A DNA stretch of 64,000 nt from Synechococcus sp. PCC 7336 (GTDB lineage: Bacteria; Cyanobacteriota; Cyanobacteriia; Thermostichales; PCC-7336), in assembly GCF_000332275.1 (NCBI RefSeq), contig NZ_CM001776.1, forward strand, positions 3,289,737 through 3,353,736, written 5' to 3'. Positions 55,800 to 64,000 of the stretch are shown here, piece by piece. The first letter of the stretch is position 1, and each line of letters starts with the position of its first letter. A program made the position numbers and the translations under genes. Under the pieces are notes generated by a model. That model had not been told where the DNA came from and ran no database searches. It saw nothing but the letters and a program-made list of their open reading frames with translations.

Positions 55800-56894
55800 A
55801 TGCTTCGAGCTGGAATTGTCGGACTGCCAAATGTTGGCAAGTCCACCCTCTTCAACGCCCTGTGCGAAAACGCGAAAGCAGAAGCCGCCAACTTCCCCTT
55901 CTGCACCATCGAGCCTAATGTCGGTCTCGTCTCTGTCCCCGATCCGCGCCTGCAGGTGCTCTCGGAGATCGGTCAGTCGAAACAGGTGGTGCCCAGCCGG
56001 ATCGAATTTGTCGATATTGCCGGACTGGTGGAAGGGGCCAGCCAGGGACAGGGATTGGGCAATCAGTTTCTCTCCCACATTCGTCAGGTGGATGCGATCG
56101 TGCAGGTCATCCGCTGTTTTGACGATCCAGATATTGTCCACGTTTCGGGCTCCGTCGATCCCGAACGGGATATATCGGTGATTAATTTGGAATTGGCGCT
56201 AGCGGATTTAGCCCAAATCGAGCGACGCATCGAGCGGGTGCGCAAGCAGGCCAAGAGCGGGGCCAAAGAGGCCAAGCTGGAAATGGGGGCGCTGGAGAAG
56301 TTGCAGGCAGCCTTGGATGAGGGCAAACCCGCCCGCATGGTGGAGTTGAGTGACGAGGAAGCAGCAGCGATCGCCTCGATGGGAATGTTAACCCGCAAGC
56401 GCGTCATTTATGCGGCGAATGTGGCGGAAGGAGATTTGGCCGCAGGCAACGAGTATGTCGAGCGAGTGCGCGCGATCGCCGCTGCAGAAGGGGCAGGGGC
56501 TGTTGTCATTTCCGCGCAGGTGGAGGCCGAGCTGATCGAGCTGGATGAGGGCGATCGCCAAGATTATCTGGAATCGCTCGGCGTCGAGGAAGGGGGGTTG
56601 AAATCGTTGGTGAAAGCGACTTACGAATTGTTAGGCTTGCAGACTTACTTTACGACTGGCGAAAAAGAGACGCGTGCTTGGACAATCCCGATTGGCGCTA
56701 CGGCCCCTCAGGCGGCTGGAGTGATTCATTCAGATTTCGAGCGGGGCTTTATTCGGGCGGAAACGGTCAGTTATGAAGATCTCGTGGCAACCGGTTCGAT
56801 GTCAGGAGCGCGAGAGAAGGGCTTGCTGCGCAGCGAGGGTAAAGATTACATCGTCAAGGAAGGGGATGTGATGCTGTTTCGGTTTAATGTCTGA
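55800..56894 (+). CDS. ychF: Redox-regulated ATPase YchF (Obg family)
   Basis: P-loop protein of 364 residues, associated with ribosomes and stress response. G1 is GLPNVGKS at residues 8-15, G3 'DIAGLVEGAS', and in place of NKxD it has NVAE ('YAANVAEGDL'), the change that makes YchF prefer ATP. A coiled-coil middle (about 130-165) and the C-terminal TGS-like 'VGLQTYFTTG...TRAWTI' type domain with 'DFERGFIRAETVSYEDL' follow. ATG 55800 fits the family; the frame opens six codons earlier. Confidence 0.95.
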   Translation: MLRAGIVGLPNVGKSTLFNALCENAKAEAANFPFCTIEPNVGLVSVPDPRLQVLSEIGQSKQVVPSRIEFVDIAGLVEGASQGQGLGNQFLSHIRQVDAIVQVIRCFDDPDIVHVSGSVDPERDISVINLELALADLAQIERRIERVRKQAKSGAKEAKLEMGALEKLQAALDEGKPARMVELSDEEAAAIASMGMLTRKRVIYAANVAEGDLAAGNEYVERVRAIAAAEGAGAVVISAQVEAELIELDEGDRQDYLESLGVEEGGLKSLVKATYELLGLQTYFTTGEKETRAWTIPIGATAPQAAGVIHSDFERGFIRAETVSYEDLVATGSMSGAREKGLLRSEGKDYIVKEGDVMLFRFNV

Positions 56895-56994
56895 CGCCCT
56901 CCCAGACTTCTTTGAGAATCTTGTGGGTTTGGGGATCTTGTGGGTCTGCCTGCCCAGCTCGCTACAGTAGGGGTGTCGTGTTTGAGGAGGCAAG

Positions 56995-57987
56995 ATGATG
57001 AGAGCCTTCGCGATCGAACAGTTTGGCGATCCCGGCGTGTTTCGGGAAATGGAATTGCCGCTCCCAAAAGTTCTTCCCGGTCACGTTCTGATTCGAGTCG
57101 CTGCAACCAGTGTCAACCCGGTCGATCGCAAGATTCGCCAAGGGCTTTCAGCCAGTCTGGCCCCCAGTTTTCCCGCTGTTTTGCATGGGGATGTGGCGGG
57201 CACGATTGTGGAGGTCGGCGCGGGGGTCGATCGGTTTCAGGTCGGCGATGCAGTGTATGGCTGTGCGGGAGGCATTAAAGGACTGGGGGGCGCATTGGCA
57301 GAATACATGCTGGCGGATGCTCGTTCGATCGCCCTCAAGCCGCCCTCCCTTACGATGGCAGAAGCAGCAGCTCTTCCTCTGGTTTCCATTACCGCTTGGG
57401 AAGCGCTGATAGATCGAGCTAAGGTTCAGCCCGGGCAAACGGTCTTGGTGTATGGAGCTACTGGGGGAGTGGGACATATTGGGGTGCAACTGGCAAAGTG
57501 GGCGGGGGCAACTGTCTGCGGGACAGTTTCGAGTGATGAAAAAGCGACGATCGCCCATCGTCTGGGGGCAGACGCGACCGTCAATTATCGCCAACAGTCC
57601 TTAGAAGCGTTCGTTGCCGAATACACGCACGATCGCGGCTTCGACATTGTCTTCGATACGGTGGGCAACGATAACCTTCAGAATGCGTTCAAAGCGGCAA
57701 AACTGAATGGAACGGTGGTGTCCATTGTTGCTCGATCGCAACAGGATTTGAGCTTAATGCATAGCAAGGGGCTCACACTGCATTTGGTTTTCATGCTGAT
57801 TCCAATGTTGTATGACATTGGCAAAGAACATCACGGCGAAATTCTGGCCAATGTGTCGAAACTTGTGGAGGAAAAGCAGCTACATCCGCTGCTGGATGCA
57901 GAGCAATTTAGCTTTGCGGAAGTTGCCCGGGCCCACCGACATGCCGAATCGGGAAATGCGATCGGTAAGGTCACCCTGACGGTGTGA
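56995..57987 (+). CDS. MDR-family (zinc-independent) NADPH quinone/alcohol oxidoreductase
   Basis: A 330-residue medium-chain reductase. N-terminal GroES-like half, 'VLIRVAATSVNPVDRKIRQG' and 'LHGDVAGTIVEVGAGVDRFQVGD'; Rossmann half, 'VLVYGATGGVGHIGVQLAKWAGA' and 'DIVFDTVGND'. Cysteine zinc ligands are missing, so it resembles the quinone-oxidoreductase/zeta-crystallin group. GAGGAGG stands 5-10 bases before ATG 56995. No operon partner is obvious, since the next gene has its own upstream gap of 100 bases. Confidence 0.88.
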   Translation: MMRAFAIEQFGDPGVFREMELPLPKVLPGHVLIRVAATSVNPVDRKIRQGLSASLAPSFPAVLHGDVAGTIVEVGAGVDRFQVGDAVYGCAGGIKGLGGALAEYMLADARSIALKPPSLTMAEAAALPLVSITAWEALIDRAKVQPGQTVLVYGATGGVGHIGVQLAKWAGATVCGTVSSDEKATIAHRLGADATVNYRQQSLEAFVAEYTHDRGFDIVFDTVGNDNLQNAFKAAKLNGTVVSIVARSQQDLSLMHSKGLTLHLVFMLIPMLYDIGKEHHGEILANVSKLVEEKQLHPLLDAEQFSFAEVARAHRHAESGNAIGKVTLTV

Positions 57988-58088
57988 CATCAATCGGGGT
58001 CTGTTTTGCGCCATTCAGATTCAGCAAGTCCTTCGAGCTTCGCAAATGGAGCCCAACCTATACTGGTGGCAGCAGTCTCTTTCCTGTC

Positions 58089-58670
58089 ATGACTAGCCTC
58101 ACCCTCGCCCCCGCGATCGCCCTGTCGGATCGGCAGTTCGAGCAACTGTGCCGTCAAAATCCAGACATGAATGTCGAGATGAGTGCTAGGGGAGTGCTGA
58201 CGATGACCCCACCGGTCGGCTTCGAAGGGGGCAATCGCGAAAGCCAATTGAATGCACAGGTCGCCCTCTGGGCAATGGAAGAGGGCAGCGGACTCACCTT
58301 CAGCTCGCAAACCCTGTTCCACCTGCCCAATGGGGCGAAATATATGCCCGATGTTGCTTGGGTGAGGCGCGATCGCCTCCAGTCCCTCACCCCCGAACAA
58401 AAACGCGGCTTTGCCCCCATCGCCCCCGATTTCGCGATCGAATTGCGTTCCCCCTCCGATCTGCTGTCGGATCTGCAAGACAAAATGCTGGATTACATTG
58501 ACGGAGGCGTCCGTCTGGCCTGGTTAATCGACCCCCTGCGACGGGTGGTGGAGATCTATTCGTTAGATGGCGATCGCCAGGTTTTAGACAACCCTACCAG
58601 CGTCAGCGGCGACCCCATCCTCCCGGGCTTTAGCTTGCAACTGGAACCCCTGTTTGCAGAGCTTCGATAG
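58089..58670 (+). CDS. Uma2-family protein, twin A
   Basis: A 193-residue Uma2/DUF820 endonuclease-fold protein. 'LSDRQFEQLCRQNPDMNVEMSARG' replaces the usual N-terminal helix, then 'YMPDVAWVRRDRL' (active-site Asp), 'FAPIAPDFAIELRSPSD' (E.RSPSD motif) and 'KMLDYIDGGVRLAWLIDPLRRVVEIY' complete the core. The residues before ATG 58089 are not family-like. The gene and its upstream 50 bases are duplicated as twin B 651 bases later. Confidence 0.88.
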   Translation: MTSLTLAPAIALSDRQFEQLCRQNPDMNVEMSARGVLTMTPPVGFEGGNRESQLNAQVALWAMEEGSGLTFSSQTLFHLPNGAKYMPDVAWVRRDRLQSLTPEQKRGFAPIAPDFAIELRSPSDLLSDLQDKMLDYIDGGVRLAWLIDPLRRVVEIYSLDGDRQVLDNPTSVSGDPILPGFSLQLEPLFAELR

Positions 58671-58739
58671 CAGAGATGCCCTCGTTTAGTGGGCAATAAG
58701 GAGCCAGCCTATACTGGTGGAAACAGTCCTTTTCCTGTC

Positions 58740-59318
58740 ATGACTAGCCTTACACTCGCTCCCGCCATTACCCTGTCGGATCGGCAATTCGAGCAACTGT
58801 GCCGTCAAAATCCAGACATGAACGTCGAGATGAGTGTTAGGGGAGTGCTGACGATGACCCCACCGGTCGGCTTCGAAGGGGGCAATCGCGAATTCAATCT
58901 CGCGAGTCAATTCGGTCGCTGGGTAGAGCGAGACAATACTGGCGTCGCCTTCAGCTCGCAAACCCTGTTCCACCTGCCCAATGGGGCGAAATATATGCCC
59001 GATGTTGCTTGGGTGAGACGCGATCGCCTCCAGTCCCTCACCCCCGAACAAAAACGCGGCTTTGCCCCCATCGCCCCCGATTTCGCGATCGAATTGCGTT
59101 CCCCCTCCGATCCGCTGTCGGATCTGCAAGACAAAATGCTGGATTACATTGACGGAGGCGTCCGTCTGGCCTGGTTAATCGACCCCCTGCGACGGGTGGT
59201 GGAGATCTATTCGTTAGATGGCGATCGCCAGGTTTTAGACAACCCTACCAGCGTCAGCGGCGACCCCATCCTCCCGGGCTTTAGCTTGCAACTGGAACCT
59301 CTGTTTGCAGAGTTATAG
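58740..59318 (+). CDS. Uma2-family protein, twin B
   Basis: A 192-residue near-copy of twin A. Outside residues about 52-72 the two proteins are almost identical, and from 58952 on the nucleotide sequence is nearly identical to twin A. Within that patch (REFNLASQFGRWVERDNTGV here, RESQLNAQVALWAMEEGSGL in twin A) they differ in almost every codon but keep the same length. The active-site residues are intact. The gene stands directly before the third, shortened Uma2 gene. Confidence 0.88.
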   Translation: MTSLTLAPAITLSDRQFEQLCRQNPDMNVEMSVRGVLTMTPPVGFEGGNREFNLASQFGRWVERDNTGVAFSSQTLFHLPNGAKYMPDVAWVRRDRLQSLTPEQKRGFAPIAPDFAIELRSPSDPLSDLQDKMLDYIDGGVRLAWLIDPLRRVVEIYSLDGDRQVLDNPTSVSGDPILPGFSLQLEPLFAEL

Positions 59319-59421
59319 GGAAGAAATCTTTTCCTCGGATAGTGCGATCGCCTTCCACATCGCAACGGTTGTCGAGCTAGACGCGATTTATCATGAAAGA
59401 GTCTGGGATATAGGGAATATC

Positions 59422-59739
59422 ATGGCAATCGCCACAAAACCCATGACCTTTGAGGAATATCTCAACTTCGACATGCCGCCGCCAGCACTGGTTGTTGAAG
59501 TGGTCAGTCCTCAACAGGAGAGCCGCGATTATCGCCACAAGCGCACCGAATATGCCGGACGACATATTTTGGAGTATTGGATTGTTGACCCGATCGCCCA
59601 AAAGATCACCCTATTGCAATGGGTAGATGGGCTTTACGAAGAACAGATCTATCGGGGAACGCAAACGATTGTCTCTCCATTATTCCCCGACTTGAGTTTG
59701 ACTGCTGCACAGGTTTTAGCAGGGTGCCGAGAACGGTGA
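59422..59739 (+). pseudogene. Shortened Uma2-family remnant
   Basis: A 105-residue frame. MAIATKPMTFEEYLNFDM (the family N-terminus) is joined in frame to 'PPPALVVEVVSPQQESRDYRHKRTEYAG' and 'EYWIVDPIAQKITLLQW'. The usual 85-95 residues between, containing the substrate strands and the first catalytic Asp, are missing. It is from a different Uma2 subgroup than the twins next to it. It could still be translated, but enzymatic function is unlikely. Confidence 0.72.
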
Positions 59740-59911
59740 TGGCGGGGTTTGCTCTCGTGAAGTGAGCGGTGCGATCGCGAGCAGCCACAAGATTCTAGGT
59801 TATTTTATACTACTCGTCTTTGCCGTTATATGGCGTGAAGAATCGGTTTGGGCATAATGGAAGAGTGTCTGTCTGAGTTCAGTATTCAATTGACAGTATA
59901 TCTAGATAAAT

Positions 59912-60661
59912 ATGCAGCAATCAGAATTAAAAATTGCGCTGCTAATTGATGCAGATAATGCACCTGCATCAAAGATTGATGCAATCCTGGCTGAGATTGC
60001 AAAGTATGGAGTTGCCAATATTCGCAGGGCTTACGGAAACTGGAAAAGCCCTACCTTGAAGGGATGGGAGAACTGTTTGCACGAATACGCGATTTATCCA
60101 GTACAGCAGTTTGATTACACAAAAGGGAAAAATGCAACGGATGCAGCCTTAATTATTGATGCGATGGATTTACTGTATACGCAGAAGCTGGATGCATTTG
60201 CGATTGTATCGAGTGACTGCGACTTTACACCATTGGTAATGCGAATTTTGAGCAATGGCTTAAAAGTGTATGGATTTGGAGAGAAGAAAACACCTTTACC
60301 TTTTGTCTATGCCTGTTCAATATTTCTGTACTTAGAGACAATCGATCGAACTATTGACTCTGAAACCTCAAAAGTTACTGCCAGTGACAAGAAAACTGGC
60401 AAGGAATTGAAGCAAGACTCAAAACTGATGAGTCTATTGAGAGGTGCAGTTTCTAGCACTCAAGATGACGATGGCTGGTCGAGCCTATCTGAAGTTGGTG
60501 CCCATATTGCAAATCAGGCATCGTTCGATTCACGTAATTACGGCTATGCCAAGCTGAGTGGATTATTTGAAGTGATTGACTCATTTGAGGTTAACCGAAA
60601 AAATAAGGCAGTCTATGTACGAAGCAAGCACAAGAACAAAAGTAATCAAAAGACAGCGTAG
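59912..60661 (+). CDS. NYN-domain/LOTUS-domain putative RNase
   Basis: A 249-residue protein. The N-terminal NYN (PIN-like) ribonuclease domain has acidic residues in 'IALLIDADNAPASKID' and 'NATDAALIIDAMDLLY' and in 'FAIVSSDCDFTPLV', which together form a metal-binding site. Then come a basic linker (about 150-170) and a C-terminal OST-HTH/LOTUS-like RNA-binding module ('SLSEVGAHIANQASFDSRNYG', 'KLSGLFEVIDSF'). It is AT-richer and lacks HIP1 sites compared with neighbours, so recent acquisition is plausible. The NYN-LOTUS pairing is known in bacteria and in eukaryotic MARF1-like proteins. Confidence 0.85.
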   Translation: MQQSELKIALLIDADNAPASKIDAILAEIAKYGVANIRRAYGNWKSPTLKGWENCLHEYAIYPVQQFDYTKGKNATDAALIIDAMDLLYTQKLDAFAIVSSDCDFTPLVMRILSNGLKVYGFGEKKTPLPFVYACSIFLYLETIDRTIDSETSKVTASDKKTGKELKQDSKLMSLLRGAVSSTQDDDGWSSLSEVGAHIANQASFDSRNYGYAKLSGLFEVIDSFEVNRKNKAVYVRSKHKNKSNQKTA

Positions 60662-60718
60662 GCGATCGCCCAATAACGCGATCGCCAAAGCATCTCGAAA
60701 GCTGAAAAGATGCAGTCC

Positions 60719-60898
60719 CTAACGGCGGCGGGCGCGACGGCGGGCGTCTTTCTGCTTGCGGCGGCGCTTCTCGGAGGAGGATTCAAAATGGCGGCGGCGG
60801 CGGATGTCGGCGAAGATTCCAGCCTTCTGCAATTTCTTCTTGAAGCGCCGCAGGGCGGATTCAATATACTCGTCTTCACCTACGTTGATTTGAGTCAT
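60719..60898 (-). CDS. rpsU: 30S ribosomal protein S21
   Basis: A 59-residue basic ribosomal protein. [19 protein letters not shown], then '[16 protein letters not shown]' and the Arg-rich C-terminus '[15 protein letters not shown]', are diagnostic of S21. A TTG at 60925 would add nine residues, but ATG 60898 is the standard start. It converges on the NYN gene. Confidence 0.95.
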   Translation of the reverse strand: MTQINVGEDEYIESALRRFKKKLQKAGIFADIRRRRHFESSSEKRRRKQKDARRRARRR

Positions 60899-60998
60899 AT
60901 GGAACTGATTAATCTGGACAGACAAGGTTTACCGGTCTACTAGGCTAGCATGTTACCGCCTGCAGGGGACGGTAATTGTTACGCAAGATCGCAGCAGT

Positions 60999-62156
60999 CT
61001 AACCTTCTTGCACGATTTCCCCAGCCAGCCCCATTTGCGACAACTTTTGCAGCGCGAGTTCGGCGCTGGGTCGCTCGAAATAGCTGCCCACCTGCACCAC
61101 CGATCGCCCTTGCCACTGCCGCACAAAGGCATCTGCCGCGATCTCTCGTACTCGCACGAGCGTGTCGCCAGACGAAGCAGTGGGAACGTACACCCAATAG
61201 ATGGATTCCGAGTCGGTTTGGGCGGGAGCTTCGGAGGTGCTAGGGGTCGTAGAGAGCTCATTGGCAGGGGCGATCGCGGTCTGGGCAGAACTCGCAGGCA
61301 CAGTTGCCGGAAAAATTCCCGCTTCGTAGCCCTGCGAGGCTAAAAACTGCACTTGGGCGCTCGCCTGCTCTCGGCTGGTATGGACTCCGGCACGCACCAC
61401 CTGCTGTTGGTTGTAAAGTGTGGCTTGCGCAGCTGGAATGAGGCTGCGGATGGGCCGAAAGTTTGCCCCGACGGGATCGGCCACTAAGACCCAATGGGCT
61501 GGTGCGTCAGGTGCGGCCGCAGCGGGATTGAGGTCATCGCGGTTGAGGGTTGCGAGCGGAACGGCGATCGCGTCAAACTCCTGCTCCTTCAGCCAATCGG
61601 TCTGCAGTTTTGCCTGAGACACTTGCGAAAATGTGCCGGTTCGAATTGCCGATTGTCCGTTGTAAGTGAGCAGCTCGGACTGGGGAAAAAACTGGCGCAC
61701 CCTCTCCAAAGTGGTAGCTGGAACGGCTTCCGCAGGAACTCGAACGAGAGCGGCATAGGTGCGCGCGGAGGAAGCAGGATTCGCGGCGGCGGTCGGCTGG
61801 GAAGCAGGGGCATTAGGGGAAGTTTCGAGTTCAAACGGCACGACTGTAGCCGGTGCTGCCCCTACGGCCCGCAATTGTGTCGCCTGCTGGCGGGCATTGG
61901 TTTCAGCGGTGAAGGTGCCGGCGGCGATCGCCCGCGACCCATCGGCCTTGGTCAGGATATAGGCGTCGGGCACTTGGGTTTGCACGAGGGCGAGAATGTC
62001 GGGGGCAGCGCTCTGCACTTCGACCCGATAGATCGACTCAGCTCGGGCGACGGTTTGGATGGCGGCGTTGCCAAAGCTACTCAGGGCGATCGCCAGACTT
62101 GTCAGAGAAACCCAAGCCATCGATCGCCGTCCGTGTCGGCCATATTCGAACTTCAT
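60999..62156 (-). CDS. Exported SPOR-like repeat protein, function unknown
   Basis: A 385-residue protein with GGAGG upstream of ATG 62156. The signal peptide is about 1-40 (basic, long, ending TVARAES). It has four imperfect SPOR-like repeats of about 75 residues, each with 'Y.V.V......L..V....P.A......G...V..G.F......A......L...G..A' (for example 'SIYRVEVQSAAPDILALVQTQ' and 'SIYWVYVPTASSGDTLVRVR'), separated by Ala/Pro/Thr-rich linkers. SPOR repeats bind denuded septal glycan in division proteins, but this fold is only inferred. It diverges from ftsH. Confidence 0.65.
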   Translation of the reverse strand: MKFEYGRHGRRSMAWVSLTSLAIALSSFGNAAIQTVARAESIYRVEVQSAAPDILALVQTQVPDAYILTKADGSRAIAAGTFTAETNARQQATQLRAVGAAPATVVPFELETSPNAPASQPTAAANPASSARTYAALVRVPAEAVPATTLERVRQFFPQSELLTYNGQSAIRTGTFSQVSQAKLQTDWLKEQEFDAIAVPLATLNRDDLNPAAAAPDAPAHWVLVADPVGANFRPIRSLIPAAQATLYNQQQVVRAGVHTSREQASAQVQFLASQGYEAGIFPATVPASSAQTAIAPANELSTTPSTSEAPAQTDSESIYWVYVPTASSGDTLVRVREIAADAFVRQWQGRSVVQVGSYFERPSAELALQKLSQMGLAGEIVQEG

Positions 62157-62438
62157 CGCATTCTCCTCCCAAGCGTCCACTTGCTTTGAGGTTACCTCAA
62201 CATCTAGTGAAAGGCTTGCTCTCAAATGCATTTAGACTACTACTGGTAGTGCATAGAGGGCACGATCCCCAAACGACGAGCAGCGAGTGTCCAGAGGTCT
62301 GCAGCAGTTTGGCCTCCGAAACTGTGTCAGGCTAGATAAAAAGGGAAGGCGGCTAATTTTCCTATTCGCCTCTCCGAACTTCTACAGATCGCCCTCAATC
62401 GCTTTGCTGAGAGGTTTTCGCGTAAGGAATGAATTGTT

Positions 62439-64000
62439 ATGGGGATTAATGACAAACCTCGGATGTCGCGCAATCGCATCATTGGCAACGTGCTATTTGC
62501 GATCGCGGCTGCCATCTTACTGTTCAATTTCATCGGGCCGTTAGTCTTTGGCCCGAACATCCCACAAGTGCCCTACAGCTTCTTTATCGACAAAGTCGAA
62601 GATGGGGCTGTGAGTCGAGTGCAGGTGGGTCAAGAAAAAATTCTCTTTCAGGTGCAGGAGCAAAGGGATGGCAATGCAGCCTCAGTCTACTCCACCACTC
62701 CTATTTTCGATCTAGAACTGCCCAAGCGCTTAGAAGAGAAGGGCATTGAATTTGCGGCAGCTCCCCCAGCCAAAAACGGCTGGTTTTCCAATATTCTCAG
62801 TTGGGTCATTCCTCCCCTCATCTTTGTGGGGGTATGGCAATTTTTCTTGGGACGCGGCATGGGGGGTGGCGGTCCTCAGGGGGCGCTCTCGATTAGCAAG
62901 AGCAAAGCCAAGGTGTATGTGGAAGGGGAAGCTGCCCGCGTGACGTTTGCCGATGTGGCGGGGGTGGAGGAGGCCAAAACCGAGTTGATGGAAATTGTGG
63001 AATTTCTCAAGAGTCCGCAACGGTATCTCGACATCGGCGCTCGCATTCCCAAAGGCGTCTTGCTGGTTGGCCCTCCCGGTACGGGCAAAACCCTCTTAGC
63101 CAAGGCAGTGGCGGGGGAAGCGAAAGTGACTTTCTTCAGCATCTCCGGCTCGGAGTTTGTCGAATTATTTGTCGGTGCCGGTGCGGCGCGGGTGCGCGAC
63201 CTGTTCGAACAAGCGAAAAAGCAGGCCCCTTGCATTGTCTTCATTGATGAACTGGATGCGATTGGCAAGTCGCGAGCGTCGGGAAATTTTGTCGGGGGCA
63301 ACGACGAGCGCGAACAAACCCTGAACCAGCTATTGACTGAAATGGATGGATTTTCAGCAGATGGTGCCACTGTTATCGTGCTAGCTGCCACCAACCGTCC
63401 CGAAACCCTCGATCCCGCGCTACTGCGCCCCGGTCGGTTCGATCGCCAAGTGCTGGTCGATCGCCCCGATCTCTCCGGTCGGCTTAAAATCCTGCAAATC
63501 TACGCTCGCAAGGTCAAACTCGGCGAGGATGTGGAACTCAAGGCGATCGCCACTCGCACCCCCGGTTTTGCTGGGGCAGATTTAGCCAATTTGGTCAACG
63601 AAGCTGCCCTCTTGGCAGCCCGCGAAGGACGTACCCAAGTAGCACAGGAGGACTTTGCCGAGGCGATCGAGCGCGTGGTGGCGGGCTTGGAGAAGAAGAG
63701 CCGCGTGTTGAACGATCGCGAGAAAGAGATTGTGGCCTATCACGAGGTGGGTCACGCGCTGGTGGGGGCATCCGTTCCCGGCGGCAGCGAGGTGGCCAAG
63801 ATCTCGATTGTGCCGAGGGGGATGGCGGCGTTGGGATACACGTTACAGTTGCCGACTGAGGATCGCTTCTTGAATGACGAAAAAGAGTTGCGCGGTCAGA
63901 TTGCGACGCTGTTGGGGGGTCGGTCTGCTGAAGAGATTGTGTTTGGCAGCGTGACGACGGGGGCTTCAAACGACCTGCAACGGGCCACGGATATGGCAGA
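62439..64000 (+). CDS. ftsH: ATP-dependent zinc metalloprotease FtsH (3' end outside window)
   Basis: Membrane AAA+ protease that degrades damaged membrane proteins such as photosystem II D1. 520 codons are visible. Transmembrane helices lie near 14-35 and 117-135, the Walker A is GPPGTGKT, Walker B '[15 protein letters not shown]', SRH '[20 protein letters not shown]', and the zinc site HEVGH ('[15 protein letters not shown]'; the family has HExGH). AAGGA is ten bases before ATG 62439. The frame is open to the window edge, ending in the '[13 protein letters not shown]' helix. It is one of several FtsH paralogues expected in cyanobacteria. Confidence 0.97.
   Translation, partial: MGINDKPRMSRNRIIGNVLFAIAAAILLFNFIGPLVFGPNIPQVPYSFFIDKVEDGAVSRVQVGQEKILFQVQEQRDGNAASVYSTTPIFDLELPKRLEEKGIEFAAAPPAKNGWFSNILSWVIPPLIFVGVWQFFLGRGMGGGGPQGALSISKSKAKVYVEGEAARVTFADVAGVEEAKTELMEIVEFLKSPQRYLDIGARIPKGVLLVGPPGTGKTLLAKAVAGEAKVTFFSISGSEFVELFVGAGAARVRDLFEQAKKQAPCIVFIDELDAIGKSRASGNFVGGNDEREQTLNQLLTEMDGFSADGATVIVLAATNRPETLDPALLRPGRFDRQVLVDRPDLSGRLKILQIYARKVKLGEDVELKAIATRTPGFAGADLANLVNEAALLAAREGRTQVAQEDFAEAIERVVAGLEKKSRVLNDREKEIVAYHEVGHALVGASVPGGSEVAKISIVPRGMAALGYTLQLPTEDRFLNDEKELRGQIATLLGGRSAEEIVFGSVTTGASNDLQRATDMA

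Overview
The window is chromosomal DNA of a cyanobacterium. It carries photosystem I genes (psaE, psaK), an NDH-1MS CO2-uptake operon (ndhF3-ndhD3-cupA-cupS), cobalamin ring-synthesis genes, several proteins known only in cyanobacteria (a DUF1830 protein, a CIA30 protein, a four-cysteine membrane microprotein), and very frequent GCGATCGC (HIP1) palindromes. Base composition looks moderately GC-rich. No rRNA operon, CRISPR array, prophage or complete insertion sequence was seen.

Layout. 0-13.8 kb is mostly housekeeping: the tail of an SDR-like protein, an ArsA/Get3 ATPase, rpsA, citramalate synthase, psaE, a phasin-like protein, trmFO, a DUF1830 protein, the tmk-holB pair, rpmB, yebC, era and a phosphofructokinase. 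13.9-18.3 kb is a minus-strand minor-pilin (pseudopilin) cluster with a large PilX/HpsA-like protein. It is almost free of HIP1 sites and AT-richer than its surroundings. 18.9-28.4 kb holds phosphoglucomutase, a four-cysteine microprotein beside an alpha/beta-hydrolase with no nucleophilic serine, a secreted protein, overlapping cobH-cobL, a SYLF protein, psaK, murF and a VOC-fold membrane protein. 28.5-32.8 kb has a PanE-like reductase, a candidate structured RNA with its own terminator, a broken PRPP synthetase gene and recQ. 33-38 kb is more accessory: a GAF-LuxR regulator, a flavoprotein followed by a DOPA-dioxygenase-like gene, a Uma2 protein and a GIY-YIG-like protein. 38-45 kb has a CIA30 protein, tail-to-tail rpe/ribD, three tandem copies of a coiled-coil microprotein gene, a TPR protein, a universal stress protein and tRNA-Cys.

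45.3-50.6 kb is the NDH-1MS operon, transcribed on the minus strand as ndhF3, ndhD3, cupA, cupS. It is followed by gmd-fcl for GDP-L-fucose and a large single-pass membrane protein. 55.8-64 kb has ychF, an MDR reductase, a Uma2 cluster (two near-identical copies and one internally deleted copy), an AT-rich NYN-LOTUS gene, rpsU, a secreted repeat protein and the first 520 codons of an FtsH protease running off the end.

The clearest functional unit is the CO2-concentrating NDH-1MS operon. The fasciclin-type CupS gene at its end identifies it as the inducible cupA type rather than the cupB type. The most unusual items are the prs pseudogene and nearby candidate RNA, the mosaic Uma2 twins, the coiled-coil gene array, the flavoprotein-DODA pair and the HIP1-poor pilin cluster. 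All identifications rest on reading motifs by eye. No database search was run.
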